The notes: generated by a model from the letters alone, not told the origin. DNA of 64,000 nucleotides from Profundibacter amoris (GCF_003544895.1 NZ_CP032125.1:3424001-3488000), one strand, 5' to 3'. Counted from the stretch's first letter, positions 1 to 9,283 are shown. Translations and numbers: made by a program.

Positions 1-599
1 CGGCGGCCATCATTGCGGGCCTTGCCACCCTTGTTCTGGCGGTCGCGGTCATAATCCTGTTTGCGCGGTGCAGCGGACGGTTTGCCAGCACCACCGCGTG
101 GTGCGGCGGCGGCCGGATCAGCAGCAGGCGGTTGCGCTGCTGCTACCTTGGCGCGGGTCTCGGCTTCGGCAGCCTCGGTGCGCTTGCGCTCTTCTTCTTC
201 GGCTTTGGCTTTCAAGCGGGCTTCGCGTTCCTGCTCTTCGCGTTCCTTGGCCTCGGCCTCGGCCTTGCGGCGGGCACGTTCAGCGGCACGGGCTTCATCT
301 TCGGCATTGCGACGGGCCGTATCTTCGACCTCTTGCGCCTTGGCAAGTTTCAGCGCCTTCAGGCGACGTTCCATTTCCGCATCGGATATACCGGCGGGCC
401 GTTTGGAAGGATCGCTTTTGATAACCTTGTTCTTGCCGCCCACAGTTGGCTTGCTCATGCCCGGCTTGGGCACGACAACGCGCTTGCGTTTGGTTTCCAC
501 CACGACATTCTTGGTGCGCCCGTGGCTAAAGCTTTGCTTTACATTCCCGGGGCGGGCACCGCCGATGCCCAATGTCTTTTTGCCGTCATTCTCACTCAT
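1..599 (-). CDS. infB: Translation initiation factor IF-2, N-terminal part (truncated by window edge)
   Basis: Encodes the first ~199 residues of IF-2, the GTPase that brings initiator tRNA to the ribosome. Only the alphaproteobacterial N-terminal extension is in the window. It starts MSENDGKKTLGIGG and carries the basic stretch KNVVVETKRKRVVVPKPG. After that comes a long charged, Ala/Glu/Arg/Lys-rich segment (about residues 75-155) that should form a solvent-exposed helix, then a Pro/Ala/Gly-rich linker. The G domain lies beyond the left edge. The ATG (597-599) overlaps the TGA of the upstream gene (596-598) as ATGA, so translation is probably coupled. It is the last visible member of the rimP-nusA operon. 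The identity is firm from context and N-terminal sequence; the partial state is due to the window, not a mutation. Confidence 0.93.
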   Translation of the reverse strand, partial: MSENDGKKTLGIGGARPGNVKQSFSHGRTKNVVVETKRKRVVVPKPGMSKPTVGGKNKVIKSDPSKRPAGISDAEMERRLKALKLAKAQEVEDTARRNAEDEARAAERARRKAEAEAKEREEQEREARLKAKAEEEERKRTEAAEAETRAKVAAAQPPAADPAAAAPRGGAGKPSAAPRKQDYDRDRQNKGGKARNDGR

Positions 600-1228
600 G
601 TGGTCCTCAAACCCTTCTCGTCGGTGTTTTCACCAACATTTCCGCGCAAGCCTTTCAGCTTTGCTGCTTCCTCTACAACACGTTGTGTGAGTCCACCAGC
701 CGCAAGCGCGCCATGTATCACATTTTCCCGTCCAAATGCCAAACCCAATTCGTTCGCGGTCAGAATCCCGATGAAAGTATCCTTTCCTTCGGGCGAGCGC
801 AGCTTGGATTTGCCACGACCGGAACCGTCAACGGCCTGTATCAGCACCCTTGCACGTTCCGTCATCAGCCAGCCTTTGACCTTTTCATATCCGGTCACGG
901 CGCCGCTGGCCTTGCGGGCCAGTGAAATCAGGTCAACGACCCGCTTTACCAGCCCTGTTTCAACCGCATCGACCAGATCATCGGGCACAGTCACCGCCTG
1001 TTTCGCACCCCGCGCAAAAAGACCCTTTTTAACGGCCTTTTCCAGCGTTGCGCGATCAGCAGTGACCCAAATGCCCCGACCGGGCAATTTTTCTAGCAGG
1101 TCCGGCACAATCACATTGTCCGGCCCGACCACAAAACGGATCAGGCCGGCCTTGGGCTGTGTCTCGCCAGTGACGATACAGCGCCGTTCGGCATCATCCC
1201 GAACCTTTTTGTGACCACCTCGTGCCAT
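596..1228 (-). CDS. YlxR-type (DUF448) RNA-binding protein fused to an L7Ae-like domain
   Basis: This 210-aa protein sits between nusA and infB. The N-terminal ~90 residues match the YlxR/DUF448 family (ERRCIVTGE near residue 14, then GRGIWVTAD near 50), a small RNA-binding module linked in Firmicutes to RNase P. Residues ~95-190 look like an L7Ae/ribosomal L30e-type fold (LVKRVVDLISLARKASGAV, then a basic loop). The two-domain architecture is usual in alphaproteobacteria. It starts 25 nt after the nusA stop and its stop overlaps the infB start by four bases. The function is probably RNA or ribosome-associated, but the precise target in alphaproteobacteria is not settled. Confidence 0.88.
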   Translation of the reverse strand: MARGGHKKVRDDAERRCIVTGETQPKAGLIRFVVGPDNVIVPDLLEKLPGRGIWVTADRATLEKAVKKGLFARGAKQAVTVPDDLVDAVETGLVKRVVDLISLARKASGAVTGYEKVKGWLMTERARVLIQAVDGSGRGKSKLRSPEGKDTFIGILTANELGLAFGRENVIHGALAAGGLTQRVVEEAAKLKGLRGNVGENTDEKGLRTT

Positions 1229-1253
1229 TTTTCAAACCCTGAGGCCTGAAAAA

Positions 1254-2873
1254 TCAGACCCCGGCCTCCGCAGTTGTTTCACCGTCTTCGGTTTCTTCTT
1301 CGTCGCTTTCCAGATCAGCCGGATCAACCCAGCCCAACTGGATCCGCGCGGTCATCACCATGTTTTGCGCTTCTTCCAGCGAGACGTCGAATTTCTCCAG
1401 CACGCCTTCGTCTTTGACGCGCTCGCCATTAACCGTGGTCCAGCCGCCCGACAGTTCCCAGTCAGCGCAGGTTGCGAAATCTTCCAGCGTTTTCACGCCA
1501 TCCTCGCCCAGCGCTTCTAGCATTTGCGGGGTCAGACCCTCAAAAGCCACCAGACTGTCCTCGACGCCCAGTTCACGGGCATGCTCCATGGCCTTTTTGT
1601 TGGCTGCTTCCAGTTTGTCACGGGCGCGGGCCTGCAATTCGTTGGCGGTATCGTCGTCCACGCCATCAATCACCAGCAGTTCGTCGATTTCCACATAGGC
1701 AACCTCCTCGAGCGAGGTAAAGCCCTCGGCGACCAGAAGCTGCGCAAAGAATTCGTCCACATCCAGCGTTTCCATGAACAGTTGAGTGCGTTCAGAGAAT
1801 TCTTTCTGGCGGCGTTCGGATTCTTCGGCCTCGGTCAGGATGTCGATGTCCAGACCGGTCAGCTGGCTGGCCAGACGCACGTTCTGGCCACGGCGACCAA
1901 TTGCCAGCGACAGTTGTTCGTCCGGCACGACAACCTCGATCCGTTCGGCTTCCTCGTCCAGAACCACCTTGGAAACTTCGGCCGGTTGCAGCGCGTTCAC
2001 CAGGAAAGTCGGCGCATCCTCGTTCCAGGGGATGATGTCGATCTTTTCCCCTTGCAGTTCGTTCACAACGGCCTGCACACGGCTGCCGCGCATACCAACG
2101 CAGGCACCGACAGGATCAATCGAGCCATCATAGGAAATCACGGCGATCTTGGCACGCGAACCTGGGTCACGGGCAACGGCCTTGATTTCGATGATGCCAT
2201 CGTAAATTTCCGGCACTTCCATCTTGAACAATTCGGCCATGAACTGCGGATCGGTGCGGCTCAGGAAAATCTGCGGGCCGCGAACCTCGCGGCGCACATC
2301 TTTGATGTAGCAACGGATGCGATCATTCGGGCGATAGCTTTCGCGGCCGATTTTTTCGTTACGGCGCAGGATGCCTTCGCCACGGCCAACGTCCACGATG
2401 ACGTTGCCGTATTCCTCGCGTTTGACCACACCGTTGATGATGGTGCCGGCGCGATCCTTGAATTCTTCGTACTGGCGATCACGTTCCGCTTCGCGCACCT
2501 TCTGCAAGATCACCTGTTTGGCGGATTGCGCGGCGATACGACCCATTTCAACCGGCGGAACCTCTTCTTCGAAGGTGTCGCCGATTTGCGGATCATCCAT
2601 ATATTCCTTGGCCTGCTCTACGGTGAACTCGGCCTGATAGTTTTCCAGCTCGTCCTCGGCGACAACCGTGCGAAACCGCTTGAATGTTGCCTTGCCTGTT
2701 TTACGGTCAATCGACACACGGATGTCCATTTCCATGCCGTAACGCGACTTGGCAGCACGCGCGAGGCTTTCTTCCATCGCCTCAATCACCAGCTCGGGGT
2801 CGATCATCTTTTCGCGCGCGACCGCCTCGGCGGTTTGCAGCAATTCTAGTTGGTTTGCACTGGTAATAGCCAT
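1254..2873 (-). CDS. nusA: Transcription termination/antitermination factor NusA
   Basis: 539 aa. NusA binds RNA polymerase and nascent RNA to modulate pausing, termination and antitermination. The order is: N-terminal polymerase-binding domain (residues ~1-130), S1 domain (~135-200, [19 protein letters not shown]), KH1/KH2 domains (~230-345, with [12 protein letters not shown] and [18 protein letters not shown]), then two C-terminal helix-hairpin-helix-type acidic repeats (~360-500) and an acidic tail. The length suits alphaproteobacterial NusA. It lies two bases downstream of rimP and is clearly cotranscribed with it. The start ATG has no near-upstream alternative. Confidence 0.97.
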   Translation of the reverse strand: MAITSANQLELLQTAEAVAREKMIDPELVIEAMEESLARAAKSRYGMEMDIRVSIDRKTGKATFKRFRTVVAEDELENYQAEFTVEQAKEYMDDPQIGDTFEEEVPPVEMGRIAAQSAKQVILQKVREAERDRQYEEFKDRAGTIINGVVKREEYGNVIVDVGRGEGILRRNEKIGRESYRPNDRIRCYIKDVRREVRGPQIFLSRTDPQFMAELFKMEVPEIYDGIIEIKAVARDPGSRAKIAVISYDGSIDPVGACVGMRGSRVQAVVNELQGEKIDIIPWNEDAPTFLVNALQPAEVSKVVLDEEAERIEVVVPDEQLSLAIGRRGQNVRLASQLTGLDIDILTEAEESERRQKEFSERTQLFMETLDVDEFFAQLLVAEGFTSLEEVAYVEIDELLVIDGVDDDTANELQARARDKLEAANKKAMEHARELGVEDSLVAFEGLTPQMLEALGEDGVKTLEDFATCADWELSGGWTTVNGERVKDEGVLEKFDVSLEEAQNMVMTARIQLGWVDPADLESDEEETEDGETTAEAGV

Positions 2874-2875
2874 TT

Positions 2876-3451
2876 TCAGCCCTCTTCCGTGTCCGGGTCA
2901 GTGGTTTCGATCTCGTCGAAATCGTCTTCGTTAATGTCGCCGCTTGCCTTGCGTTGGCGCAGCATCTCGGTAATCAGTTCATCCGTCAGAACCAGTTTGG
3001 CATCCGACAACCAATCGAATTTCAGGCCGATTGTGCCCTCATCAATAGTGATCAGAACCTCGTCGTCGTTGGTGCCGGCCAGCACGCCCTTAAAGCGGCG
3101 GCGGCCATCGACCAGTTCTTCTGTTTCGATCTTGGCCTCGTATCCGTTCCACATGTCAAAGTCTTTGAAACGGGTCAGGGGGCGGTCGATGCCGGGGCTG
3201 GAAACCTCCAGCGCATAGGGGTCTTCGAACGGATCTTCGACATCCAGTATAGCAGAAACCGCCGTCGAAATCTTGGCGCAATCATCCACCTCGATTCCGC
3301 CTTCGGGACGCTCGGCCATGATCTGCAACGATTTGGTTTTGCCGCCCATCATGCGAATACGCACCAGCTCGTAACCCAGCCCCTCGATGACGGGTTGGAC
3401 AATTTCTGCCAGCTTGCGGTCAATCGCCGCTTTTGCGATCAGGTCGTTCAT
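2876..3451 (-). CDS. rimP: Ribosome maturation factor RimP
   Basis: 191 aa when started at the ATG at 3449-3451 ([13 protein letters not shown]), which has a GGAACG Shine-Dalgarno just upstream. The open frame continues upstream to 3721, but that stretch lies across a terminator hairpin and lacks family similarity. RimP assists 30S subunit maturation. The family core is visible: [14 protein letters not shown]-like N-terminus (here [15 protein letters not shown]), a DDCAKIS segment, the [10 protein letters not shown] motif (~residue 95), and an acidic C-terminal tail. It is the first gene of rimP-nusA-YlxR/L7Ae-infB. Confidence 0.95.
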   Translation of the reverse strand: MNDLIAKAAIDRKLAEIVQPVIEGLGYELVRIRMMGGKTKSLQIMAERPEGGIEVDDCAKISTAVSAILDVEDPFEDPYALEVSSPGIDRPLTRFKDFDMWNGYEAKIETEELVDGRRRFKGVLAGTNDDEVLITIDEGTIGLKFDWLSDAKLVLTDELITEMLRQRKASGDINEDDFDEIETTDPDTEEG

Positions 3452-3517
3452 TCGTTCCGTTCTTATATCTTTGGTGGTGGCCGTTTTCCGGCACATTTGC
3501 TGTATTTGCAAAAGCAC

Positions 3518-3541
3518 AAAAAAACGGGCGCGCGGCCCGTT
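3518..3541 (-). terminator. Rho-independent terminator facing rimP
   Basis: ACGGGC (3524-3529) and GCCCGT (3535-3540) form a 6-bp GC stem with a 5-nt loop. On the minus strand the stem is followed by seven T residues (A-run 3518-3524 on +). It most likely ends transcription of the glycan block (the epimerase stops at 3645), so rimP should have its own promoter in 3452-3517. A role as a leader attenuator for rimP is possible but not shown. Confidence 0.7.
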
Positions 3542-3644
3542 AAGAATTCCGGTGGGCGTTGGGGGTGGAAGCCAGCGCGCCGCTGTTGACCAAGCATATA
3601 GGGCAAGGCGGGCGAGTCTGCAAGGGGCGATTACAGGCGCCGTG

Positions 3645-4661
3645 TCAGGATACGTTATAATACTCCCGATACCACGCCACAAATTTCTTTGCCCCCGTGC
3701 GCACGTCGGTTTTCGGTGCATACCCCGTCAGCCGTTTCAACAGGGATATATCGGCCCAGGTGGCGGGCACATCGCCGGGCTGGATGTCCATGAAATTCTT
3801 TTTCGCCTCAACCCCGATGGCGGCTTCCATCGCGGAAATGAAATCCATCAGCGGCACGGGTTCGGCATTGCCGATATTCACCTGCCGGAACGGCGCAACG
3901 GGGCTAAGGCTGTCGCCGTCCTCGATCGCATCCCCGGAAACGGGGCGCACCGGCACCGCATCGATCAGGCGCAGGATGCCTTCGACCAGATCCTCGACAT
4001 AGGTAAAGTCGCGTTTCATTTTGCCGTGGTTGTAAACGTCTATCGCCTCATTTGCATAAATGGCCTTGGCAAACCGGATTGGCGCCATGTCGGGACGGCC
4101 CCACGGGCCGTAAACGGTGAAAAACCGGAACATGGTGGTCGGGATGCCATACAGATGGGCATAGGAATGGGCCATCGCCTCGTTCGCCTTTTTGGTGGCG
4201 GCGTAGAACGACATCTGCGTGTCCACCTTATCGGTTTCCTTATAGGGCATCTGCGTATTGGCGCCGTAAACCGACGATGTCGAGGCCATCAAAAGGTGTT
4301 TTGGAGGATAGGCGCGGGCGGCTTCCAGCAGTTCATAAGCGCCCAGCAAATTGGCCTGCACATAGGACTTCGGATCCTCGATCGAATAACGCACACCGGC
4401 CTGCGCCGCCAGATGGACAACCACATCCACCCCTTCGTCGCGCATCAGGTTTTTCAGCATATCGGGGGTTTCGATGCGCGCATTGATTGCGGTGAAATGC
4501 GGTGATTCCAACAGCATTTCGTGACGCCGTTCTTTCAGCGACACATCGTAATAATCGGTCATGGCATCAACACCGATCACCCGGAATCCGGCCTCGAGCA
4601 GCCGTTTGCTGGTAAAGTATCCGATAAATCCGGCAGAACCGGTAACGAGGGCTGTGCGCAT
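3645..4661 (-). CDS. NAD-dependent UDP-glucuronate 4-epimerase-like protein
   Basis: 338-aa short-chain dehydrogenase/epimerase. The N-terminal Rossmann motif is GSAGFIG (residues 8-14). The catalytic pair is in YAATKKANE (Tyr and Lys spaced by three), and STSSVYG precedes it. The sequence [15 protein letters not shown] and the [19 protein letters not shown] region are typical of UDP-GlcA 4-epimerases (CapI/LpsL type), which convert UDP-GlcA to UDP-GalA. This fits the UDP-glucose dehydrogenase at the other end of the block (12736-14067), which would supply UDP-GlcA. It is the last gene of the glycan block, 27 nt after the preceding gene. The substrate is inferred from family resemblance. Confidence 0.88.
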   Translation of the reverse strand: MRTALVTGSAGFIGYFTSKRLLEAGFRVIGVDAMTDYYDVSLKERRHEMLLESPHFTAINARIETPDMLKNLMRDEGVDVVVHLAAQAGVRYSIEDPKSYVQANLLGAYELLEAARAYPPKHLLMASTSSVYGANTQMPYKETDKVDTQMSFYAATKKANEAMAHSYAHLYGIPTTMFRFFTVYGPWGRPDMAPIRFAKAIYANEAIDVYNHGKMKRDFTYVEDLVEGILRLIDAVPVRPVSGDAIEDGDSLSPVAPFRQVNIGNAEPVPLMDFISAMEAAIGVEAKKNFMDIQPGDVPATWADISLLKRLTGYAPKTDVRTGAKKFVAWYREYYNVS

Positions 4662-4688
4662 AATAAGGGCCTTGCTCTTGCGGGTTTC

Positions 4689-5615
4689 TTATGGGGACAG
4701 AAACGTCACGCCATCCATTTGCTTGATGCGGTTTACATCGTCATCGTAAATCTTTGTCAGTGCTTCTACAGTTTCATCCGTCCAGCTGGGCAAGTCGATT
4801 ACTTCTTCTACGGCATCGCTTAGATAAAACCGTTCCAGAAAAACAATTCGTAAACGCCGGCGTTGGGCCTCGGTCAGATTGGGACGATCCGCCAGATATT
4901 TCGCCAGAAGGGCCTGGCCTTCTTCGGAAATGATCATGTTAATGATGTCATTTTCCCCCTGTAAACTTATCTTGGGGTCTATTGCAGCAATCTTGTGCAA
5001 TATAGCTGACCAGATTACGGGGCTGTCTTCATTGCACCAAATAGTGATCGGGCAATCGGGGTTTGCCTCCTGGATTCTGGCGATTACGTCAGACCAGCGC
5101 ACTGTTGCCAAATCGGTATTTTCCATAAACTGCGGATATTTCTTTTCTTTCTGCCCCCTGAAAACATTCGGAATAAAGACAGCGGGATTGGCAACTCCAA
5201 GGAAAAATTCGCAAGGGTTGTCGGGGAAAAGGTTTCTGATAGCGGCTGTATTCTTACCTGCGTTATCGTAAAATCTGCCGCCGTAAAACATCCATGCCGG
5301 AACCCCCAGAAAGCTGGGGTTTGTCATGATCAAACGCTTGACCTTCTCTTTCCCGACAATCGCATTCAGAAGATTTTCCTGATCAGTAACCGACGGTTTT
5401 TCGCCCTGCAGTTCCTGAACCATTTCCGCAATCAGCGGGCGATACAATTTTGGGCGACGCAGATACACATTCTTTTCTGACAAAAGCACTGCATCCTTGC
5501 GCAGGGACCACGTCACCTGTTCATTATCCGTAAAAGGCGCCCCCAGATGGTAAACGATGTTGATATCTGTGCGCATAATTGTCTGCGGTCCGCTCTGGTT
5601 ACTGCCTGTCAGCAT
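4689..5615 (-). CDS. Unrecognised protein in glycan block
   Basis: I do not recognise a family with confidence. 308 aa from the ATG at 5615, which has AAAGGTGAT just upstream. A second start at 5576 gives MRTDINIVYHLGAPFTD, which reads like a natural N-terminus. There is no signal peptide or membrane segment. The opening (IVYHLGAP-TDNEQ, then a short basic stretch, RRPKLYRPLI) recalls the layout of sulfotransferase-like proteins ('YHLGAPFTD' where PAPS enzymes have 'HIGxPKTGT'), but the P-loop residues are missing. Aromatic-rich LGVPAWMFYGGRFYDNAG is distinctive. It lies between the methyltransferase/hydrolase fusion and the epimerase on the same strand, so a role in glycan modification is inferred from context only. 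Base composition is visibly AT-richer than rimP-infB. Confidence 0.6.
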   Translation of the reverse strand: MLTGSNQSGPQTIMRTDINIVYHLGAPFTDNEQVTWSLRKDAVLLSEKNVYLRRPKLYRPLIAEMVQELQGEKPSVTDQENLLNAIVGKEKVKRLIMTNPSFLGVPAWMFYGGRFYDNAGKNTAAIRNLFPDNPCEFFLGVANPAVFIPNVFRGQKEKKYPQFMENTDLATVRWSDVIARIQEANPDCPITIWCNEDSPVIWSAILHKIAAIDPKISLQGENDIINMIISEEGQALLAKYLADRPNLTEAQRRRLRIVFLERFYLSDAVEEVIDLPSWTDETVEALTKIYDDDVNRIKQMDGVTFLSP

Positions 5616-5662
5616 ATCACCTTTTCAAAGGGTGCCTCAAGGCGGGTTTGATTACGTTCTAT

Positions 5663-7045
5663 TTAACTATGATCATTCGCAATTCTAGTCAGCATTTTCC
5701 GGAAAAACCTGTCATTGCGTTGTGCCAACACATAGCGGCAAACCCGGCGCGCCAATTCGGGGCGGCCGCGGTCCAGTGCAAGGTTTGCCAGTTCCCGTTG
5801 ATAACGCGAAAAATCATGGCGTTTACGCAGCAGCTTATAGAACGTTAGCCGGTCCAGTTCCCCCAGAATGGATTTGCGGGCAATTTCCTGCAAAATCCCC
5901 ATCTGCTGCAATGACGATCCCAACCGGTGCCCCAACAGCGGACAGCGCCAATGGGTGACATTATCACCGGTAAACCGTGCGGCATGGGCGGCGTCAGCTG
6001 CAACATAGGGATCATACATCAAATGAACATTGGCCGCACTTTGGCTGCTGATTGATGCGTCCCCGTAGGGGCCGGAAAAATCACGGCTCCAGACTTTTTT
6101 ATAGCGCATTTCCCAAGGGACGATTTCTTTGTCCAGTGTCGATTGCGGGCTGATCACAAAAACGGTCGATCCTTTGGCCGCCGCCGAATAGGCCGCCGCG
6201 CCATAACCCCCCATCGAGGCCCCGTAGAACACCACGCGTTTGAACTGATCAAAAAAGCCGCTGTCGCGCAGGCGGTCAAATTCGGCCACCACCGCATCAT
6301 CGCGAAACCATGTCCAGCCGTTTGCCATCACACCCAGCATCGACCAGCCTTCGGATTCGATAAACGAAAACCCCCAAGGGCGCCGGTCATCACGTTTGGT
6401 CATTGCAATATCAAGGTTGTCAAAGGTCACCACCAACGTATCGCCACGCGGGATATACAGGAACGAATGTTCGCCACAGTCGGTAAAAAACCCGTCTTTG
6501 CCCGCCAGCTTTGTTGCGATTTCCGACCATTCGCCGGCCGGTTGCGTTTTCGGCTCGACCGACATGACAACAATGCCATTGGTATCCTTTGTTGGCTTCG
6601 TCAATGTATTGCAACCACCATAGGATGCCAAAAACGGATATGTGCCCGATCCTTTGCGCACCTCTAGAACCAAACGGCTTTGAGAGTGCAACACCCTGTC
6701 CATAATCGCTGCCAGCGCCTTGATATTATAGCGCGCACCGAAACTGTCTATTGAAAGTAAAACATCGCAGGATTCCAGATTGCGCCATTTCGTGATGACA
6801 CTGACCGAAGATTCGTCAATACCTGCAGCATGTAACCGGCTTTGGTAATCCGATAGTTTCTCTGCGTCGATCCTGCCAAGCCTCCCCGCAGGTGCAACAC
6901 CGATCAATATAATCCGACAGCCGTATCTGTGATGCAACGCAATCGTCAGTTCGGGTGCGCCGCAATTAATATCGATCACACTGTCCACATCATCCAGGTC
7001 CAGCGCGCCAAACACACGGGCCGTATCAACCGTGGTCACGATCAT
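5663..7045 (-). CDS. Methyltransferase-like domain fused to serine alpha/beta hydrolase
   Basis: 460 aa with two modules. Residues ~1-165 look like a class I methyltransferase fold with a degenerate SAM loop (VIDINCGAPE, 23-32) ending in VLEVRKGSG (126-134). Residues ~200-400 form an alpha/beta hydrolase with the nucleophile elbow GASMGG (275-280, Ser277), preceded by VVFY. A His in HWRCPLLGHRLG is a possible catalytic residue. The N-terminal module resembles the C-terminal module of the 7736-9283 protein (shared VLxxRKGSG). Homologues in this bacterial group are, to my recollection, sometimes named PAPS reductase; no such motif is visible. The start overlaps the FkbM gene by 20 bp. It may add or remove an acyl group on a glycan (inference). 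Confidence 0.72.
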   Translation of the reverse strand: MIVTTVDTARVFGALDLDDVDSVIDINCGAPELTIALHHRYGCRIILIGVAPAGRLGRIDAEKLSDYQSRLHAAGIDESSVSVITKWRNLESCDVLLSIDSFGARYNIKALAAIMDRVLHSQSRLVLEVRKGSGTYPFLASYGGCNTLTKPTKDTNGIVVMSVEPKTQPAGEWSEIATKLAGKDGFFTDCGEHSFLYIPRGDTLVVTFDNLDIAMTKRDDRRPWGFSFIESEGWSMLGVMANGWTWFRDDAVVAEFDRLRDSGFFDQFKRVVFYGASMGGYGAAAYSAAAKGSTVFVISPQSTLDKEIVPWEMRYKKVWSRDFSGPYGDASISSQSAANVHLMYDPYVAADAAHAARFTGDNVTHWRCPLLGHRLGSSLQQMGILQEIARKSILGELDRLTFYKLLRKRHDFSRYQRELANLALDRGRPELARRVCRYVLAQRNDRFFRKMLTRIANDHS

Positions 7046-7736
7046 AAGCCTTTAATTGCCATTTGGGTATTCTTCGAAAAAGAACCGAGCCACCCCGGCT
7101 AACCTGCTGGTCGTATGCAAAACCACATTCTGACAAAGCATCGAAACACATCTTGATTCCGATCCGCTTGATCTTGCGTGTGTGAATTTCAAGGAACACC
7201 TTATCGATACCTGACAAGTCCAGCGGTGAAAACAAATCCTTCTCCCCCCCCTCGATATCGACTATAAGGGTGTTCGCGTTGAATTCCTTTATCAACGAAG
7301 ACAAATGGACTGTCGGCACCTCGACTGATTTCACATATTCGTCTTCGCTATCAAGCGATGACGACCAGAACGGCTCGCGCACAAAAAAATCTGCCACACC
7401 GGGGGTGCCCGCATCGTTCAGGGCAACAACATTGCGCACCTCGGCCGTGGTAATCCCGTTTTCTTCATGCACCTTTTTTATGAAATTGCATAAATTCGGG
7501 TCGGCCTCTATGCACATAACGTTTTTCATACCCAGTGCTGTGCTGATAAACGAAGATATAAACCCGATACCGGCCCCCAGTTCGATCACCCGGTCATCGG
7601 GCTTGATAAATTTGGGGGTCCCGGTGACCTCGTCGTTTTCATACCGGCCCTTTTTGATCGAGCGTGCAATTTTAGGGGTGATGATCAATGGATCATAGGG
7701 AATACGAACACCCTCTATTTCCAGTATTTCGGTCAT
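7026..7736 (-). CDS. FkbM family methyltransferase
   Basis: 236-aa SAM-dependent methyltransferase. Motif I is VIELGAGIG (50-58), with the acidic ribose-binding residue in CIEADP (75-80). The family hallmark VDIEGGE lies at 159-165, followed by LEIHTRK. FkbM enzymes usually O-methylate sugars or small molecules; in a glycosyltransferase block, sugar O-methylation is the likely role (inference). Its ATG shares one base with the stop of the preceding gene (TAATG) and its 3' end overlaps the next gene by 20 bp, so these three genes are translationally linked. Confidence 0.87.
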   Translation of the reverse strand: MTEILEIEGVRIPYDPLIITPKIARSIKKGRYENDEVTGTPKFIKPDDRVIELGAGIGFISSFISTALGMKNVMCIEADPNLCNFIKKVHEENGITTAEVRNVVALNDAGTPGVADFFVREPFWSSSLDSEDEYVKSVEVPTVHLSSLIKEFNANTLIVDIEGGEKDLFSPLDLSGIDKVFLEIHTRKIKRIGIKMCFDALSECGFAYDQQVSRGGSVLFRRIPKWQLKAYDRDHG

Positions 7737-9283
7737 TATGAGCCCTCTGTTTTTACCACGACCGTGGAGTATTTCGGGTGTTTAACCAGTACATCTACCT
7801 TGCCATAGGCCTTCATTGCACCAATCCCGCCCGATCCTTTGCGAATATCCAGAACTATGGCCCCGCCTTTTTTAATCTGGTTTGCAAAAAAGCCGTCATA
7901 GGTGGCAACCGGATAATGAAACCCGCAAGACGCCAGACTGATTGCCAGATCGAAACTGCCAATATCCGCCACACTTTCCTTGTTTGGATTCACCAGCTGG
8001 ATCTTTTCCTTTGGTACCCCGTTGCCGGTCAGAAACCTGAATGCCTTGTCCAGGCTGGCATAACCGGCGCCCGAATTTGCAAAACCAAAATGGCGATCCT
8101 TGCTTTGTTCGATGTCAATCAAGGTGATGTCAGCCTGATAACGGTGATACAGAAACAGATCCGCAAAAGCATAGCCACAACCAATATCGGCAATGCTCGC
8201 AGGGGGGTGCGTATCAAGCGATTTGACAAAATACTCACATTCGCGACGCGCGACCTCCAGGGCTTGGGTAAGAATTTCGTCACGGTTATCCCGTGCGTAT
8301 TTCTGTAAAGGTATGTCATTGCCATCCATCCATTCACGGATTTCCTGCCTGACAGCCCCCACTTCGGACCGCTGCAAAAGCAGATTTGCAACATCCGCAT
8401 CATCAAACATGGAAAAATCCACATTTTCGATTGGTTCGATTACATTTGTTTTTTTCATCAAGTGGGCCGTTTTCTGTGGATCTATCTTGTGACGTTTGCA
8501 CAGCATGGCAACATAGCTGTCCTTATGGGGTATGCCATCGTATTTTGCGGCGATATTCCGAAACCGGCGACCCCAGAAATGTATCGAAAGAGTATCGTCA
8601 CGGATCATATTCTTTGCCTTGTTGAACCTGTTCGGATTCAGCATCACACCGGCAATGGAAAAAGGAACTGGATAGATTACATGGCCGGGTCGGGAATGCT
8701 CTATTTCACCGGTTGCCTTCAGAAACCATGTTAGAGCATCCGGCCCCCAAACGCCCCAGGGCAGCAGAGACACATGGACGCCTTCACCCACCTCTTTCAG
8801 ATTCCGCAGTTTTTTTTGCCTTTCAGGGCTGTACCAAGGCGGAATCGGGTATTCGTCACTGGTGAAATCCAGCATATCCCTTAACGTTTTACTGTCCTTT
8901 GGTAGACGTAAAACACCATTGTTTACAATCGGTTTCTTGTCCGAAATCCAGCCGTGAAAATGCGCGCCCTTTTCCACATCCCAAGGCTGACAGCAAAACG
9001 CATCGGTATCAGCCCAAATGTTATCGGTCTGTTGCAGCATGTGCAGACGGAAAATATCTGCATGATAGGCAGGGCTGCCGGTATTGGCATGGCGGATGAT
9101 GTTGTCCGACGGCAGGATGTCATTGGCATCCGCCATCCGCACCCCCTTGGGCACATTTTCAACATTGTCATAGGTATACAGCACCACCTCGTGCCCGTGA
9201 TCCAGAAAGGATTTCAGGCAGAGTTGTTCCATCCAGCCCAGTTCAGGACCAATCCATAATGTGCCGATTGTCGGAAGGGCCAT
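7736..9283 (-). CDS. Glycosyltransferase fused to C-terminal methyltransferase-like domain
   Basis: 515 aa from the ATG at 9281-9283, which has an AGGAA Shine-Dalgarno at good spacing; an upstream ATG at 9316 has none. Residues ~1-270 resemble the DXD sugar-binding/capsule-type glycosyltransferases: IGTLWIGPELGWMEQLCL at the N-terminus, YHADIFR (73-79) and the nucleotide-sugar/metal motif ADTD (91-94). Residues ~345-515 are a class I methyltransferase-like module with IADIGCGY (364-371), LIDIEQS and VLDIRKGSG (477-485). The same module, more degenerate, opens the 5663-7045 protein. The role is probably transfer plus modification of a surface sugar. The acceptor is unknown. Confidence 0.75.
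   Translation of the reverse strand: MALPTIGTLWIGPELGWMEQLCLKSFLDHGHEVVLYTYDNVENVPKGVRMADANDILPSDNIIRHANTGSPAYHADIFRLHMLQQTDNIWADTDAFCCQPWDVEKGAHFHGWISDKKPIVNNGVLRLPKDSKTLRDMLDFTSDEYPIPPWYSPERQKKLRNLKEVGEGVHVSLLPWGVWGPDALTWFLKATGEIEHSRPGHVIYPVPFSIAGVMLNPNRFNKAKNMIRDDTLSIHFWGRRFRNIAAKYDGIPHKDSYVAMLCKRHKIDPQKTAHLMKKTNVIEPIENVDFSMFDDADVANLLLQRSEVGAVRQEIREWMDGNDIPLQKYARDNRDEILTQALEVARRECEYFVKSLDTHPPASIADIGCGYAFADLFLYHRYQADITLIDIEQSKDRHFGFANSGAGYASLDKAFRFLTGNGVPKEKIQLVNPNKESVADIGSFDLAISLASCGFHYPVATYDGFFANQIKKGGAIVLDIRKGSGGIGAMKAYGKVDVLVKHPKYSTVVVKTEGS

Noticed and set aside
1524-2849. 441-codon open frame on the plus strand opposite nusA
   Set aside because: Antisense shadow. nusA on the other strand has full family motifs; the plus-strand translation has no recognisable motif and is produced by codon bias.
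3452-3644. tRNA gene upstream of rimP, as in enterobacteria (metY)
   Set aside because: No cloverleaf and no TΨC-type GGTTCGAATCC stretch on either strand.
3452-3721. 90-residue N-terminal extension of RimP
   Set aside because: Crosses the terminator at 3518-3541 and lacks similarity to RimP; the ATG at 3451 has a ribosome site.
3387-4505. 372-codon plus-strand frame opposite the epimerase
   Set aside because: Shadow of the epimerase, which has Rossmann and YxxxK motifs.
5663-7045. PAPS reductase annotation for the hydrolase fusion
   Set aside because: No PAPS reductase motif (such as KRTxPLxxAL or ECGIH-type) is visible; a GASMGG nucleophile elbow indicates an alpha/beta hydrolase.
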